Below are positions 1-12,311 of a stretch of DNA of 64,000 bases, piece after piece. Under the pieces are notes generated by a model. It made no database searches and had not been told where the DNA came from. It saw nothing but the letters and a program-made list of their open reading frames with translations. Within the stretch, counting starts at the first letter, position 1, and each line of letters begins with the position of its first letter. A program made the translations under genes and the position numbers. The stretch is from positions 56,361,429 to 56,425,428 of the forward strand of contig CM049312.1 in the NCBI GenBank assembly GCA_026874595.1, in the 5' to 3' direction. The stretch comes from Sipunculus nudus. Lineage: Eukaryota; Annelida; Sipuncula; Golfingiida; Sipunculidae.

Positions 1-359
1 CCATGGGTCCCGCTGTGACCCATGGGTCCCTTGTTATAATATAACATCAAAGAATTATATCTCATTGTTACATACGGCTATTTCATTAAAATAAAGTTAT
101 TCATTGATATATGGGGGCATATGAGCCGTGGCTGGACTGTTGGTCTATACAGCAAGGTTTGATAACCAAAGATCCTTTTTACCGAGTAGTTTAATAAGGA
201 TCCTGGCGGAGAATGTGTTCTCTGAGTACTTTCTTTTTTAAATGAAATCATTCCAACATTAACCTTCTAAGATTTATAAAAAAGGGCCCTGGAGAAATGG
301 CCGAATATAGGATAACTGTGTGCGTGGTAACTGGAAGTCACAAGGTACAACTACATTAG

Positions 360-740
360 ATATTATATAACTACTAAGGGCGTGCGACTTTCTTATCCTA
401 AAAAGCCGAACCAATCACGGGCATTATGCGTCGCGAGAGACCAAACGACACAGAGGACGTCCAGTGTGTTGCGACATCCCGTTGTGCCATGACAGTGGAC
501 CGGTCACACAACACGTTGTTGAGAAGCACACGACACGAGGTGAGTGTCGGTTTTGCATTACGGGTCAAGCGATCGAGCATGTTGAATTTGTCGTACGATG
601 GAAGCCCGTGTCAAGCTAGGTCGACACGGATCCTACAGTGAAGTTAGGGGATGCACACCGACACAACTTCCTACCAACTCACAGCATTCTCTGTGCCGTG
701 TCCCAAGACGTGTGTCGGGCTTGGTCGCTTCGGCCCTTAA
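360..740. other. CpG-richer patch
   Basis: Many CG dinucleotides in an otherwise AT-rich, CG-poor neighbourhood. Short ORFs on both strands show no known protein. It could be a promoter-like island of a gene to the left, or a young repeat. Confidence 0.45.
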
Positions 741-1627
741 GTGTTACATGAACGATTACCGGTTTTATATGTCTGCTTCGCATGTTGGTAATTCATTTAT
801 AACACATTGTCATATCTGTCTATACCAGTTGTTTGTATTTGTTTTAATTCAACGTTTTGAATTACAAAGTCCTTTTTAGGACTATACAATACAGTATATA
901 TCGCCATTTTTATGGCTGATGTGGCAAAGTTTCAGGAATTATTAGGTTTTCCGCCATTCTACAGCCAACAAGACTCCATGCAGCAATACTCAAATACAAA
1001 TTCATAACCAAGATTCTAAATCGTGAATACTATGGTTCAGGGTTAGATATACAAATTTGACAACTATGTTTCAGCTTATTCAGAAATGGACAATAAAATT
1101 GACATCTCATAATAAATGTTATCTTCGATAAAACACAAGTACACTATCAAATTAAAAAAAGTAAATTATGCTGCACTGATTTCGCTATATACTCATACCA
1201 GAATAAAACTAAGCAGATTACAAGCAGAAGATAACGAAAGTTACACGCACCGGAAAGTAACTGTTTAGCACACATATATAGCTTTTAAAATTCATACATC
1301 TCGCCAGGAGCACAAACATATATAAACGTCAAGGCTGCATACCCCACTACCCTTGTAATATGTAAGGCTGTGTACAACAGAAACAGATACGAGAATGAAA
1401 ATGATGCAATAATGTTTCTGATGGAAGAATAGTTTATAGTGGGTAATAAATAACGAAAAAGATATCACATAATGAGACAACTCACTGAAATAAAATGAAA
1501 CTGCCTGAAAATCCACCCGTCTATTAAGACCACTCTTGAGTGAACTTAAAGCATTCACATTGCAGTGCTGCCACTTTATACTTTTTTTAAAGTAACAAAC
1601 TTTTTTTCTGGCAAGGCTTCTTTTCAT

Positions 1628-1628
<1 letters not shown>

Positions 1629-1668
<40 letters not shown>

Positions 1669-1670
1669 TA
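1629..1670. repeat. (AT)n microsatellite
   Basis: Nearly uninterrupted TA dinucleotides with one TG variant. Confidence 0.95.
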
Positions 1671-2869
1671 AGGACTAAACACATATCTGTATCACTTCAC
1701 AATCAACTAGCACATTTATATGAAACACTTACAACCAAAGCAACTGACAGTGATCCAAAAGGCAAAATCAGAAAACAGCCAGCTCTTTCAAATAAACATA
1801 TATTAAACAATACTGAACACTACTTTTCCACCCATGGGACAATACGGTACTTTAAAACTACTTTTCATTTAATTCTCAAATGGAATACCATAAAATCATT
1901 AATCGTATGTTCTTAAAAAATAAATCTTTCAGCTTCATACAAATTTTGCCGCTAAGTAATGACCCCTATCCATTCTTTTAAATTACTTTGCAATATCGAT
2001 AAATCGTAAGCAGAAATTGATCATAAGCATAAATTTGATAATGCATTGTATGGTAAATTTAATTTTAATTTTGGATCCGTTAACAGAATAAGTGATTTCA
2101 ATCAGTAATGAAATTGGATGTTGTAATAAAGAAGTAAATCCAATTGAAGGACAATTATCTTTAGCAGAAACTTCTCCAGGTTCCTCTTGGGGAAACACGG
2201 ATATAGTATTACTCTTATAAAATAATATTTCGAATTTTCCCGCTTGATCGATGGTACGTTTCTAGCAGAAAGAAATCAGATGCTGGAACCTATTACATAT
2301 TGATTGCACCATTACAGTAATTGTAATCAGGATAAGTTACATTTACAACGTAACAACCCTAGCTATGGATTATGAGATATGCATGCTCCTTAACGCAGGG
2401 GACATAATCACAGCTCAACTGTCTGCATTTTCTTGTCATACATTGTCGTAGACATTTCAGCAGTTCATAATGACTCAACAGTAAAGATATAGCTCATTGA
2501 CAAAGTGATAGATGTTGTAAAGGATTACTGAATTTTGAATTATTTGACCGGATTTTAGTATAGAAACAAATTTTTGCATGATTTAAATAACTATGTATCA
2601 CAAAACATCATACACAATAAAAATCATACATTCCTTTAACCTGTATATTTATGAAGTAAATTGTCATATAGATATGCTTGAGACTGAATATACCGTACTG
2701 AGTGTAGTATGTCTAATACAGCAGTTTTATGCAATTATCATTCTGGAAAAAGCAGCTAGTGTTCTGTTTGACAACTTAGATCTGTAACACCATGTATGGT
2801 ACAGAGACCTTCAAGCTTCTGGAGTACAAGGACAAGTGACCCAGGGGTCATGACGCTCAGCCTTAAACA

Positions 2870-5110
2870 TACAGGTGGCGCCACCAGTCTACAGGAACTG
2901 ATGATATACTCCATGAGCAATATTCATGCAAAGAATCATGATGATCAATGCATTAGTTTTTTTTATATACTAGAGCTTTTATATAAAATTTTCAATTATT
3001 TTGGGGGGTACATCTGAGCCCCGTAGCTTGGAGAATATGGGTAGCAGAAGCCTAATTTCAGGTTTCAAAGGAGATTTTTCATGGACCTCACTGGATGTTA
3101 GGTTAGAAGATTTTAGGTCAAGCGGTTACGATTTGTGTCTTGTAACGGACAGACGGACGGACGACGACGGACAGATGGTTATGGTTATAGATGATTTCCA
3201 GTCAGCCGAGTTAAAACAAGTGACCCATGGGTCATTACGCTCAGCTGACTGGGTAGAGATTCGCAAAAGGAAATTTTATCATCTGAATAGTAGTATATAC
3301 TCATTCAACTGAAGCATCAAACAGATTAACCAACAAGCCAAGATTGTGTCTGCATTTATATTTATTTCAAAAATAGAGAAAAAATGCGTAAACTTAAAAA
3401 AATACAGGTGGCTCATCCAGTCTGCAGAAACTAATAAAAACACTTAATGGTCAATATACATGCAAAGAATCATGGTGAATGCATTAGTTGTTCAGATACT
3501 TCAGCTTTTGTTTCAAATTTTCCATTATTCTGAGGGATACTTCGAAGTCCTATAGCTTGAAGGATATTGGAAACAGAGACCTAATTTCAGGTTTCCACAG
3601 ACCCTTTTCATGGTCCTCCTTGCATGACAAGAATGAAGATTCTAGGTCCAATTCTTACTATTTGTACCCTGTTGACAGATAACCACATCTTAAAAGGTCT
3701 CAAAAATAGAGAAAAAAATTCGTAAAAATTTGAAAAAATAGAGGTGGCGCACCAAGTCTGCAGAAACTGATGGAACACCTCATGATCTATATGTATGCAA
3801 AAAATCATGACCATCAGTATTGTAGTTATTGAGATACTGCAGTTTTTGTATCAAATTTTTCATTATTCTGGGGGGGGGGGGTATTTTGGAGTCATACAGC
3901 TTAAAAGATATGGGTAAAAGAGACCTAATTTCAGGTTTCCATGGAGACTTTTCATGGGTCTCCCTGTGTGTCAAGAATAAAGATTCTAGGTCCAGTTGTT
4001 ATGATTTGTGCCCTGTTAACAGATGTTCACACTTTAAAGGTCTCAAAAATAGAGAAAAAAATTCGTTAAAAAACCTGAACAAATACAGGTGGTGCCACCA
4101 GTCTGCAGAAACTGATGAAACACTCCATGATCAATACCCATGCAAACAATTATGGTGATATCTGCATTATTTGTTCAGATACTTCAGCTTTTGTATCAAA
4201 TTTTCCATTATTCTGAGCTGTATTTTGGAGTGCCATAGCTCAAAGGATATGGGTAACAGAGACCTAATTTCAGGTTTCCATGGAGACTTTTCATAGGTCT
4301 CTCACTTTGTCAAGGATGAAGATTCTAGGTCCAGTCTTTACGATTTGTGCCCTGTTAACAGATGTTCACATTTTTAAAGGTCTCAAAAATAGAGAAAACA
4401 ATTCGTAAAGAATAGAAAACTACAGGTGGCGCCACCAGTCTGCAGAAACTGATGAAACATCTCATGATCAATATGTATGCCAAAAATCATGACCATCAGT
4501 GATGTAGTTGATGAGATATTGAAGTTTTTGTATGAAATTTTTGACTATTCTGGAGGGTACTTTGGAGCTCTATAGCTCAAAGGATATGAGTAACAGAGAC
4601 CCAATTTCTGGTTTCCATAGAGACTTTTCATAGGTCTCTCAGTGTGTAAAGAATGAAGATTCTAGGTCCAGTCTTTACGATTTGTGCCTTGTTAACAGAC
4701 GTTCACATTTTTAAAGGTCTCAAAAATAGAGAAAAAAATTCGTTAAAAATCGAAAAATACAGGTGGCGCCACCAGTCTGCAGGAACTGATGGAACATCTC
4801 ATGATTAATATGTATGCCAAAAATCATGACCATCAGTGATGTAGTTAATGAGATATTGAAGTTTTTGTATGAAATTTTTGACTATTCTGGGGGGGGGGGG
4901 GTACTTTGGGGCCCCATAGCTCGAAGGATATAGGTTTCAGAGACCTCATTTCTGGTTTCAAAGGAGATTTTTCATGGACCTCTCAGAATTTCAAGTTACA
5001 AGTTTCTAGCTCCAGCGGTTACGATTTGTGCCAGGTTAACGGACGGACGGACGGACAGACAGACGGACAGACGGACAGACAGAGAGACGGACGACGGACA
5101 AAGGGAGATT
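2870..5110 (+). repeat. ~340-bp tandem array ending in an ACGG microsatellite
   Basis: The anchor caggtggcgccaccagtctgc recurs near 2870, 3406, 3742, 4086, 4422 and 4758. Spacing is about 336-344 bp except for the first, which is longer and has its own ACGG-like end near 3150. Units also share gatatgggtaacagagacct and gattctaggtccag. The array ends in (ACGG)n-type sequence (5041-5100). The structure resembles bivalve non-autonomous elements with tandem cores and short tails; that class assignment is inference. Confidence 0.85.
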
Positions 5111-6246
5111 GCTATAGCTCAGATGACTTACAGTCAGCTAGCTAAAAATACTTGCCTTGCATATTTTTCATAACCATGTCTGCAAATTGTTAGAGGAAAC
5201 TGGTTGAAACAGCCACAGATTAGCATTATCAAATGCTCAAGGCTAAGTTTTGTAAAAAGAATCACAGCTTACCTGCTTAATGAGATTCATTATTGTTGTG
5301 AGATAAGATCTTCCACTATTTCATTAGAGAACTATGCTTAAGACCACGTGACAGTCTAAATGTACTTTATAGGTCCTGTGTACTGAGACACAAAAGGATA
5401 AGCAAAAGTAGTGGGAGATTACAGCGTCATCATTTCTAACATAGGCAAGCAAGGTGTTTTGAAATAATGTCATTTGGAGCACTGTATCAGTACAGGCAGA
5501 TGTGTTTAAAAAAAAAGACATTAAGACTTCTGAAAAGATGTAAATATGTGCTGCAGTAAGTTTACACATACATGTATATAGAAAATGTGACTTTTTTTGT
5601 AAAATGGTAACCTTTCATGATGGCTCACTAAAGTAGGTATAATGTATGAATAATGTATAATTATAGTGGTTGAAAAATTGAATTGCTCTGCCCTGTTTTC
5701 AAAGCTCTTCCGAGGATAACAATCACTTTAAAATAGATACTTTTTATCTGTTAACAATGACAAATAAATTAATTCTTAATTATTTTCACCCTCATTAAGT
5801 TTAAATACTTTGCAAAACAACCTGGAAAATCTTCTCTTCTTTGACTCTAGGACTTTCTGTCCGGGCCTGTCAAATTAATTTCGATTCTGACAGCATGAAC
5901 CTATGATGTCATACTAATTATTATTTCCTTCACTGAAATTCGAACTAAACCTTTCATATAAAAATTACTTTACTGGAACTAAGAAAGATTTTTTCTTAAA
6001 AACTGTAAATTTCATAACGAAATATTTCAAACAAACATTTAAATGAATTGAATTACCCCATAGTATTGTACAGAACCATGTTGTCAAGGAAACTAACACC
6101 TATAAATAGTCTGAAATATACCAATTTTTTTACGATACACATTTACTGAATGACTGGATTTGAATGATGTATTTCTTTTTATTTTTTAGGGCTATGCAAT
6201 ATGGCAAGGAGAATTTAAGTTATAAAAAGAGCACCCCAAACGTGTA
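5111..6246. other. AT-rich spacer, nothing recognised
   Basis: No homology, repeat structure or credible ORF seen. Confidence 0.6.
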
Positions 6247-6746
6247 TAATACGCCCATCATGCATCTGATGACCTCTGATCCATTAATTATGCGTTAATT
6301 TTGATGAGAATGTATTTCAGGTGAGAAACTATATTGATAAATATGTAAAATGAGTTACATGAAAATCCAAAGGATATTTGGTAAGTCACCAAAGTGCAGT
6401 GACCTCTGACATTTTTAAATAAATGGAAATCGAGGCAAGATATAGGCAAGATATTTTATTGATTAATATTTCTGATGCATTTTATCAAAATCCTTTATAT
6501 TCTTCGTAAGTTATCGCGGTGACATTGCGAAGTAGCCTAGTGACCAGTGACCGAATTTAATATGCATGGATGTTGCCCAAAATTGAACTCGGGTGACAGA
6601 ATCTTTTGGTAGATAGTTATGATGAGTTTCATGAAAATCCATCAAAGCCCCAATGAGTTATCGGGGTGACACTAAAAGTTAACAGACAGAAAGATGGACG
6701 GACGGTAGTTATACCATAATATTCTTGTCCTATGACGGGCGTATTA
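6247..6746. mobile_element. 500-bp TIR element (MITE), copy 1
   Basis: 15-bp terminal inverted repeats: TAATACGCCCATCAT at the left, and TAATACGCCCGTCAT when the right end is reverse complemented. No ORF. The interior carries TGACCTCTGA-type motifs and a GGACGGACGG run near the right end. Relatives lie at 9404-9822 and 20691-20875. Confidence 0.82.
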
Positions 6747-8951
6747 AAAGTAGGTGAACAGCTGGATTTCAGCAATATGACCACTGGACCATAAATCAGC
6801 TGAACTCAGCAACAATCCTGTGGGCTGAAACTAATGATATATATTTATAACAGGAACATCTCTGTCAATTAAAAAATAGTCTTATTATACATAAAGTGGA
6901 TGAAAAATAGTTACTGTTGTCTAATTCTATTATAATCCCATTACACTGTATTTTGTTTGTAGACAATATTTAAATAACAGTGAAGATGTCTAAGTTTATT
7001 ATTTAAACCATTATTTGTTTTTTTTCCACCACTAAAAACATATTTTACTGATATATTTCAAAATTTTAAAATGAAGTTTACTGTAACTTGCAACAAATGA
7101 CTTAGTAATAATTAATTGTCGATACAAAACTTCACACCAAACAGCTGCAAATACCTGTCTGATAAACTGACGTATCAAAGGGCTTTACAGATATCACAAT
7201 ACAATTTATCATGATCATAGAGTGACATTAGGTGGTAATGTACCTTCATCATATAAAAAAAACAGATAAATAAGGGACCTTGTGGCCTTAACAGGCTGTG
7301 TCAGCCAAGCAATAGTGCATAATGTGAGCTGTACCACATTTAGTCCAAAATGCAAAAGCACCTTTCCCTGTAAAGAAACTCTTTTAACGGCAATGGGGAT
7401 AGGGTCATTAAGTAAATAGTTAAAATTATATTTTAGTTAAATAACTGTACAAATTGGAAAGTAGTTAAAATAATGTTTCACGTAAGCAACACTAATCCCT
7501 TTAAGGTATCATATTTATTTATAGAATATCATATTAGGTGACATTTCAAATGTCACTGTTTAACATAATTTGACTTTAAACTGTTTTTTACATCTGAAAT
7601 TAAAATACCACTTCTACACGACTCAATTTTACCAATATGTAAATTCAGTATATTAAATGCGACAGCAGAATGCCCAATCATGGAAAAATAAATAATTAGG
7701 TTGTCCATGCTCAAATGTCCTTCATGAATATGTATCATAAAATGAACATGTATAGCTTTATGAATATGCGTAACTTATCTGAAGACTGTTGTTTATCTAC
7801 AATTATTTAGTGCCATTTGTTGAATTTAACTTGACACAGGCCATAAACCTCTGAATAGAATATACATATCGGGTTAGCATATCACAAATGGAGCATTTTC
7901 ATTGATGTCAGGGTGAACATTTTACAATGCAATTAACTTATATATAAAAAGAAAAAGTTAGGTCAAAAGGGTGGTTGTCAGACATAAGGGTTGATATGAA
8001 CAAAATATATATTACCCCATACCCGCCCTGTACTTAACAGTCTAGTTCTGCCTTCAGATATTATATAAGCTATCAAATATACAGTGAATAACTTGTAAAA
8101 TATCCTGTCTTGGCGGTAATTAAGTGATACACAACTGACAGGTTCTTGAACATCTTACAGATGTAAAACTGTCTGTGTCTTTTACTAACAAGGACCATAT
8201 TTTAATGTGGCAATGGTGCTTTGAGATGTGTGTCAGAATGTTAATACTTAAATTATAACCCTGTGCAGAGTTGCTGAAATCTGGTGAAAATTTATGGCAT
8301 CCTTAGCATACAACAGCGTTGTGATACAAAAATAGAAAAAATTTTTATTATTAATTACCGTATTTATTCTTATTTGGAAATCATTTAAAATCAATTTAAG
8401 GGTTGAGATAATAGATGAAATATAGAACTGTTGATTTTTCCATGGTCAAGAATTTGGAGGGAGTATTCATTTATCATTATTATACCAGTACACGGCTTGG
8501 CATTTGCTTTTAATTTTCACTTAGGTACTTATTCCTTTCCCTTCCCTTCCAACTTTCAATAAAAACTGTTTCTTGATACCATAACCTAAACACGGCTGAA
8601 TTTTAACAATATCAACGGCTAATAGGGCTATTCATATAAAATATTGAGGGAACTGGTTATCCATCACCTAAGGGCTCATTTTATTTTTATTTGAGATTAT
8701 TCTCTATTATGCTTTGGTTCATTTATGCTGTTCTTATTTTTCATATATACTCTTATTCAAATGCTAATACACAGGATCAATGCAACAATGGTCTAATTAC
8801 TATGACCAGTGGTCTAATTATTGCCCTCTGACCCAATGGTATTAGATTTTCAAACTGCACAGACATTAAATGTCTGTCAGAAACCAGGACACCATTCTGG
8901 TGTGGTGCTTGGCACTTTTTTAACCCTTGTCAGTATTAACAGCCTGACAAC
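6747..8951. other. AT-rich spacer, nothing recognised
   Basis: No gene or clear repeat seen. Near 8680-8691 two overlapping minus-strand AATAAA signals follow exon 33'. Confidence 0.55.
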
Positions 8952-9089
8952 CTACTGGTTGTTGTGGACAATGGATCCGAAGATACTGTCTTCCTGTAGC
9001 AACAGACTTTGGGGCGTGTCCTGTTCCACGATCTCAATATTCTTCAGTACAAAGATGGTATCAATGTTCAATATGGTCGCAACATGGTG
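8952..9089 (-). pseudogene. SUR exon 33' (last exon copy), still open
   Basis: It is 138 nt, the same length as exon 33, ends in TAG, and has the acceptor gtgttttttacag. It encodes 45 residues starting HHVATILNIDTIFVL (the intact gene has HRV) and ending DSIFGSIVHNNQ. The reading frame has no stop or indel. Two minus-strand AATAAA signals lie about 260-270 nt beyond the stop (8680-8691). It may be a relic, or a usable alternative terminal exon. Confidence 0.85.
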
Positions 9090-9403
9090 CTGTAAAAAAC
9101 ACAGTATATTTTATAAATCTGGGATAAATGCATTAACATGACCAAATTTCATTTGTTTTATTGCCCTGACCTTGGAGCTAAGATAAGATAAAAAAGCGGG
9201 GCAAACAAAGACGTAATGCTTTTAGATTACTGAGGTAAAGTAGTATTACTGGTCTTAAAGTGTTTCTCATCTTTAGATTTATTGCTAGGGCTCCAGCTAC
9301 TAAACGATATTTATCACAGGAAGATGCAGGTCACCTGTGATAAGATAAGAAATGACGTGTACTTGTCATCTGATAAGTAGGTAGGAACTATCAACAAATG
9401 TGC

Positions 9404-9822
9404 ATAATCCGACCGTCGTGTATCTGGTGACCTCTGGCCTAATTAAATATGCTTGAATTTCTGATTAGAGGGTAATTCAGATGAAAAACTCTATTGGTAA
9501 ATATGTTTGATGAGTAAAATGAAAATCCATAAGATTTTTGGTAGGTCCCCAAGGTGCCTCCAAAGTGCGGTGACCTCTGACCTCATCAGCTAGGTTGATA
9601 TATTTCCTTACTTTTCTTCATAAGTTATTACGGCGACACCACATAGAAGCCTTGTGATCCGTGACCTTGTTAAATATACGTGGATGCTGCCTTCAACCGA
9701 ACAGGGACGAGATAAAGTGTTGGTATGTAGGTATGGTGAGTTCCTTGAAAATCCATCAAAACCCCGGTTAGTAATTGTGCACAGGCGGCTGGACAGAGAG
9801 TGGGTTAACTACGCGTATAATA
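9404..9822. mobile_element. TIR element (MITE), copy 2
   Basis: Shares long internal stretches with copy 1 (for example ctattgataaatatgt-like, tggtaagtc-like and gaaaatccatcaaa). Ends are decayed (ataatccgaccgtcgt at left, acgcgtataat at right). It contains TGACCTCTGACCT at 9571-9583. Confidence 0.75.
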
Positions 9823-9974
9823 AAGGAACAGATATATGCATGTATACAGTGTTCCTCCCAAATCACATAGAACAAGAAAGAAGAAAATTTATCTGAATAA
9901 AAATAATACTTGCGGGAAGTTCTTGTAAAAAGATCAAACTGAAGAATGATGACTTAGAAGTAGAGATCTATCTT

Positions 9975-10200
9975 TTTGAGTAGCATGGTGGTATTAAGGT
10001 GCTTCGGATTTACGTTGTGGGTTCGCGTCCCGTTCGCCAAATTCTTCACAATTGTGACACCTCAGTAACCAGAGTGAATGGCCACTTGACAAGCATGGGA
10101 AGCAAGCAAATGTAGAAGTTCCTAGTCCTAGAGTGGCTGCTTGGTTGTATGCTCCCCGGGGAGCTGAAAAAGGTGCTAGGACAGGCCAAAAAAACGACAC
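9975..10200 (+). mobile_element. tRNA-derived SINE-like element
   Basis: A pol III A box (TAGCATGGTGG, 9981-9991) and B box (GGTTCGCGTCC, 10020-10030) at tRNA-like spacing are followed by about 170 bp of unique body. No folded tRNA is supported. The element limits are approximate. Confidence 0.55.
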
Positions 10201-10225
10201 TCATATCACACTATAAACCTCCTAC

Positions 10226-10842
10226 CTTAACATTATAATGAATCATACATTAACAGTGTTCAGCTGGGGTATGACGTAGCTTAGTGGTTAAGTAACTATG
10301 ATTCATACATATAACAGTGTTCAGCTGGGGTATGACAAAGCCAAGTGGTTTAGTAATTATGAATCATACCTCTAAAGTGTTCAGCTGGGGTATGACGTAG
10401 CCAAGTGGTTAAGTAACTATAAAATCATACCTCCAACAGTGTTCAGCTGGGGTATGATCTAGCTTAGTGGTTACATAACAATGAATCACACCTGTAACAG
10501 TGTTCAGCCGGGGTATGACAAAGCCAAGTGGTTAAGAAATTATGAATCATACTCTAACAGTGTTCAGCTGGGGTAAGACGTAGCCAAGTGGTTAAGTTAC
10601 TATTAAATCATACATCTGACAGTGTTCAGCTGGGGTATGACGTAGTTTAGTGGTTACATTCTATGAATCATACATCTAACAGTGTTCAGCTGGGGTATGA
10701 CGTAGCCTAGTGGTTAAGTAACCATGATTCATACAAATAACAGTGTTCAGCTGTGGCATGACGTGGCCTCGTGGTTTACTAACTATGAATTATACATCTC
10801 AGAGTGTTCAGCTGGGGTTTCATGTAGCCTAATGTTTAACAA
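10226..10842 (+). repeat. 60-bp satellite, 10 units with A-box cores
   Basis: The word cagctgg (cagccgg once) recurs at 10261, 10322, 10382, 10444, 10504, 10564, 10627, 10687, 10748 and 10810, a period of 60-63 bp. Units share cagctggggtatgacgtagc and aatcatac. Within each, TAGCNNAGTGG or a close variant matches the pol III A box. Confidence 0.92.
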
Positions 10843-12164
10843 GAAGTTTACAGACTGGGGTATCAAATGTTAGATGCCCTGCCAGGCCTCGAGTGTCAGT
10901 CGTAGGCTAATTGCAATTAAGACATGATAAACCCATTAACTCTATTGTGCGCCTATTGTGCCACAGTATCAGGCGCAGCGGCGCAAAGCCTTTGATATAG
11001 CAAGTCTGCTAGATGGTACTTTCACGGTTGACTGAAGCTCGCTGAAGCATAGAGTAATATCCAGTAATGGGCAGTAAATCACTGGTAAATCTGATGCATA
11101 TAAAATCATAAAACAAGAAGGCTCGTTAATTAAATATCTTTCTTCTCATATTGTTTCCTATCATTAAAGAGCAGGAGCAGCATGCAGCATATTGGTCAGG
11201 GAATCTTTACTTTCTCAGCTGAAGATCCCTATTCCATCCTCGTAAGATTAAGTAAACGTAATAGCCCATTGGTTTGTTATGTGCACCGGAAGATTTGACC
11301 AGAACAAAGACTAGGCCTTGATGTTATTAGCTGGTGCAAATTGTGACATAACAGGCAAAATTTAGAAATGACCTAAGTCTAGCAATACATGTTTTCATTC
11401 TTCTCTGAAAATATGGGGCTGACAGTGTCAGAAATCCTAAACATTTGATGAGTTATAGAATTTTGAGTCAGGAGGGATTTCCCTGGGAGTGACGTCACTG
11501 CGGAGGTAACAGTGCTCATAGATGTGTAAATAGATTTTGAAAAAAAAAAATCACACAACCTCATTTTTTATATGAAAAAATAAAAAGAATATTGTTTAAT
11601 CCAAGAATAGGATTTATTCTATGTAAAATTTATATTAATATTTTTTTTCATAGAAATTGTGTTATATGATTATAAAATGAGATTTGGAATACTTTTGCTT
11701 GACCTGAATCGTAAGAGTCTACTAGACAAAAAAGTTACAACTTTTGAGGAAACATCAACTCATTTACAGTACATAGCATTATCCCAAACTTCATACTTCT
11801 TGCATATGATGTTCTCTTATTTCAACATGGGCAATTAACCTATTTGTTGTACATTTATAATTAAACCATTAAACAAAACCATTTATTTTGGTTTGTGACC
11901 TTGAAGTGCCTCATATCTGAGGAAAATGCAATTCATATATCCCTGCTGAATCCCAACTGTTAATGCCCCTATTTCTCATCATCCCGGCTACGAGAGATCA
12001 CTCAGAATGGCACATAGGAGAAATATTTATATGGAAGCACCTCCATTCAGAAAACCATATGACAGTTTTATTATATTGAAGATGTTTTTAGATATCAAAT
12101 TATGTGCCGAGCCAATTTAAAGTCATCAGTGAATGGCGAAGTCATATTGTAAGTTGCAACTTAC
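10843..12164. other. Spacer without recognised gene
   Basis: The first ~200 bases are GC-richer. The remainder is AT-rich. Nothing recognised. Confidence 0.5.
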
Positions 12165-12311
12165 GGCAATTGTAAGAACAGTTCTGTCATGGAATGCAGA
12201 GTTGATGACCTCTTGGATGACTTGATCTGACTCCATGTCGATAGATGCTGTGGCTTCATCCATTATCAGGATGTGAGAATAACGTGGAAAAGCTCGAGCA
12301 AGGCAGAACGG
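12165..12311 (-). pseudogene. SUR exon 32' (Walker B exon copy), still open
   Basis: It is 147 nt, the same length as exon 32, phase 0, acceptor atatttttcag and donor gtaagt both intact. It encodes [20 protein letters not shown] and the rest, with Walker B Asp and Glu kept. Changes include Leu to Pro at the first codon and FLRN to FPRY. It could be a relic of a duplicated 3' end or an alternative exon. No copies of exons 30 and 31 were found in the 1.8 kb between it and exon 29'. Confidence 0.85.

Larger units (their letters stand above)
1..2830. other. Gene-free AT-rich flank
   Basis: No coding feature recognised. It includes a CpG-richer patch (about 360-740) and an (AT)n tract at 1629-1670, listed separately. 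The first 30 bases carry a CCATGGGTCC motif that recurs near 2836 and 3221, so the left edge may be the end of a repeat. Confidence 0.6.

Noticed and set aside
10226-10842. CRISPR-like array
   Set aside because: Units are tandem without unique spacers, and the DNA is eukaryotic.
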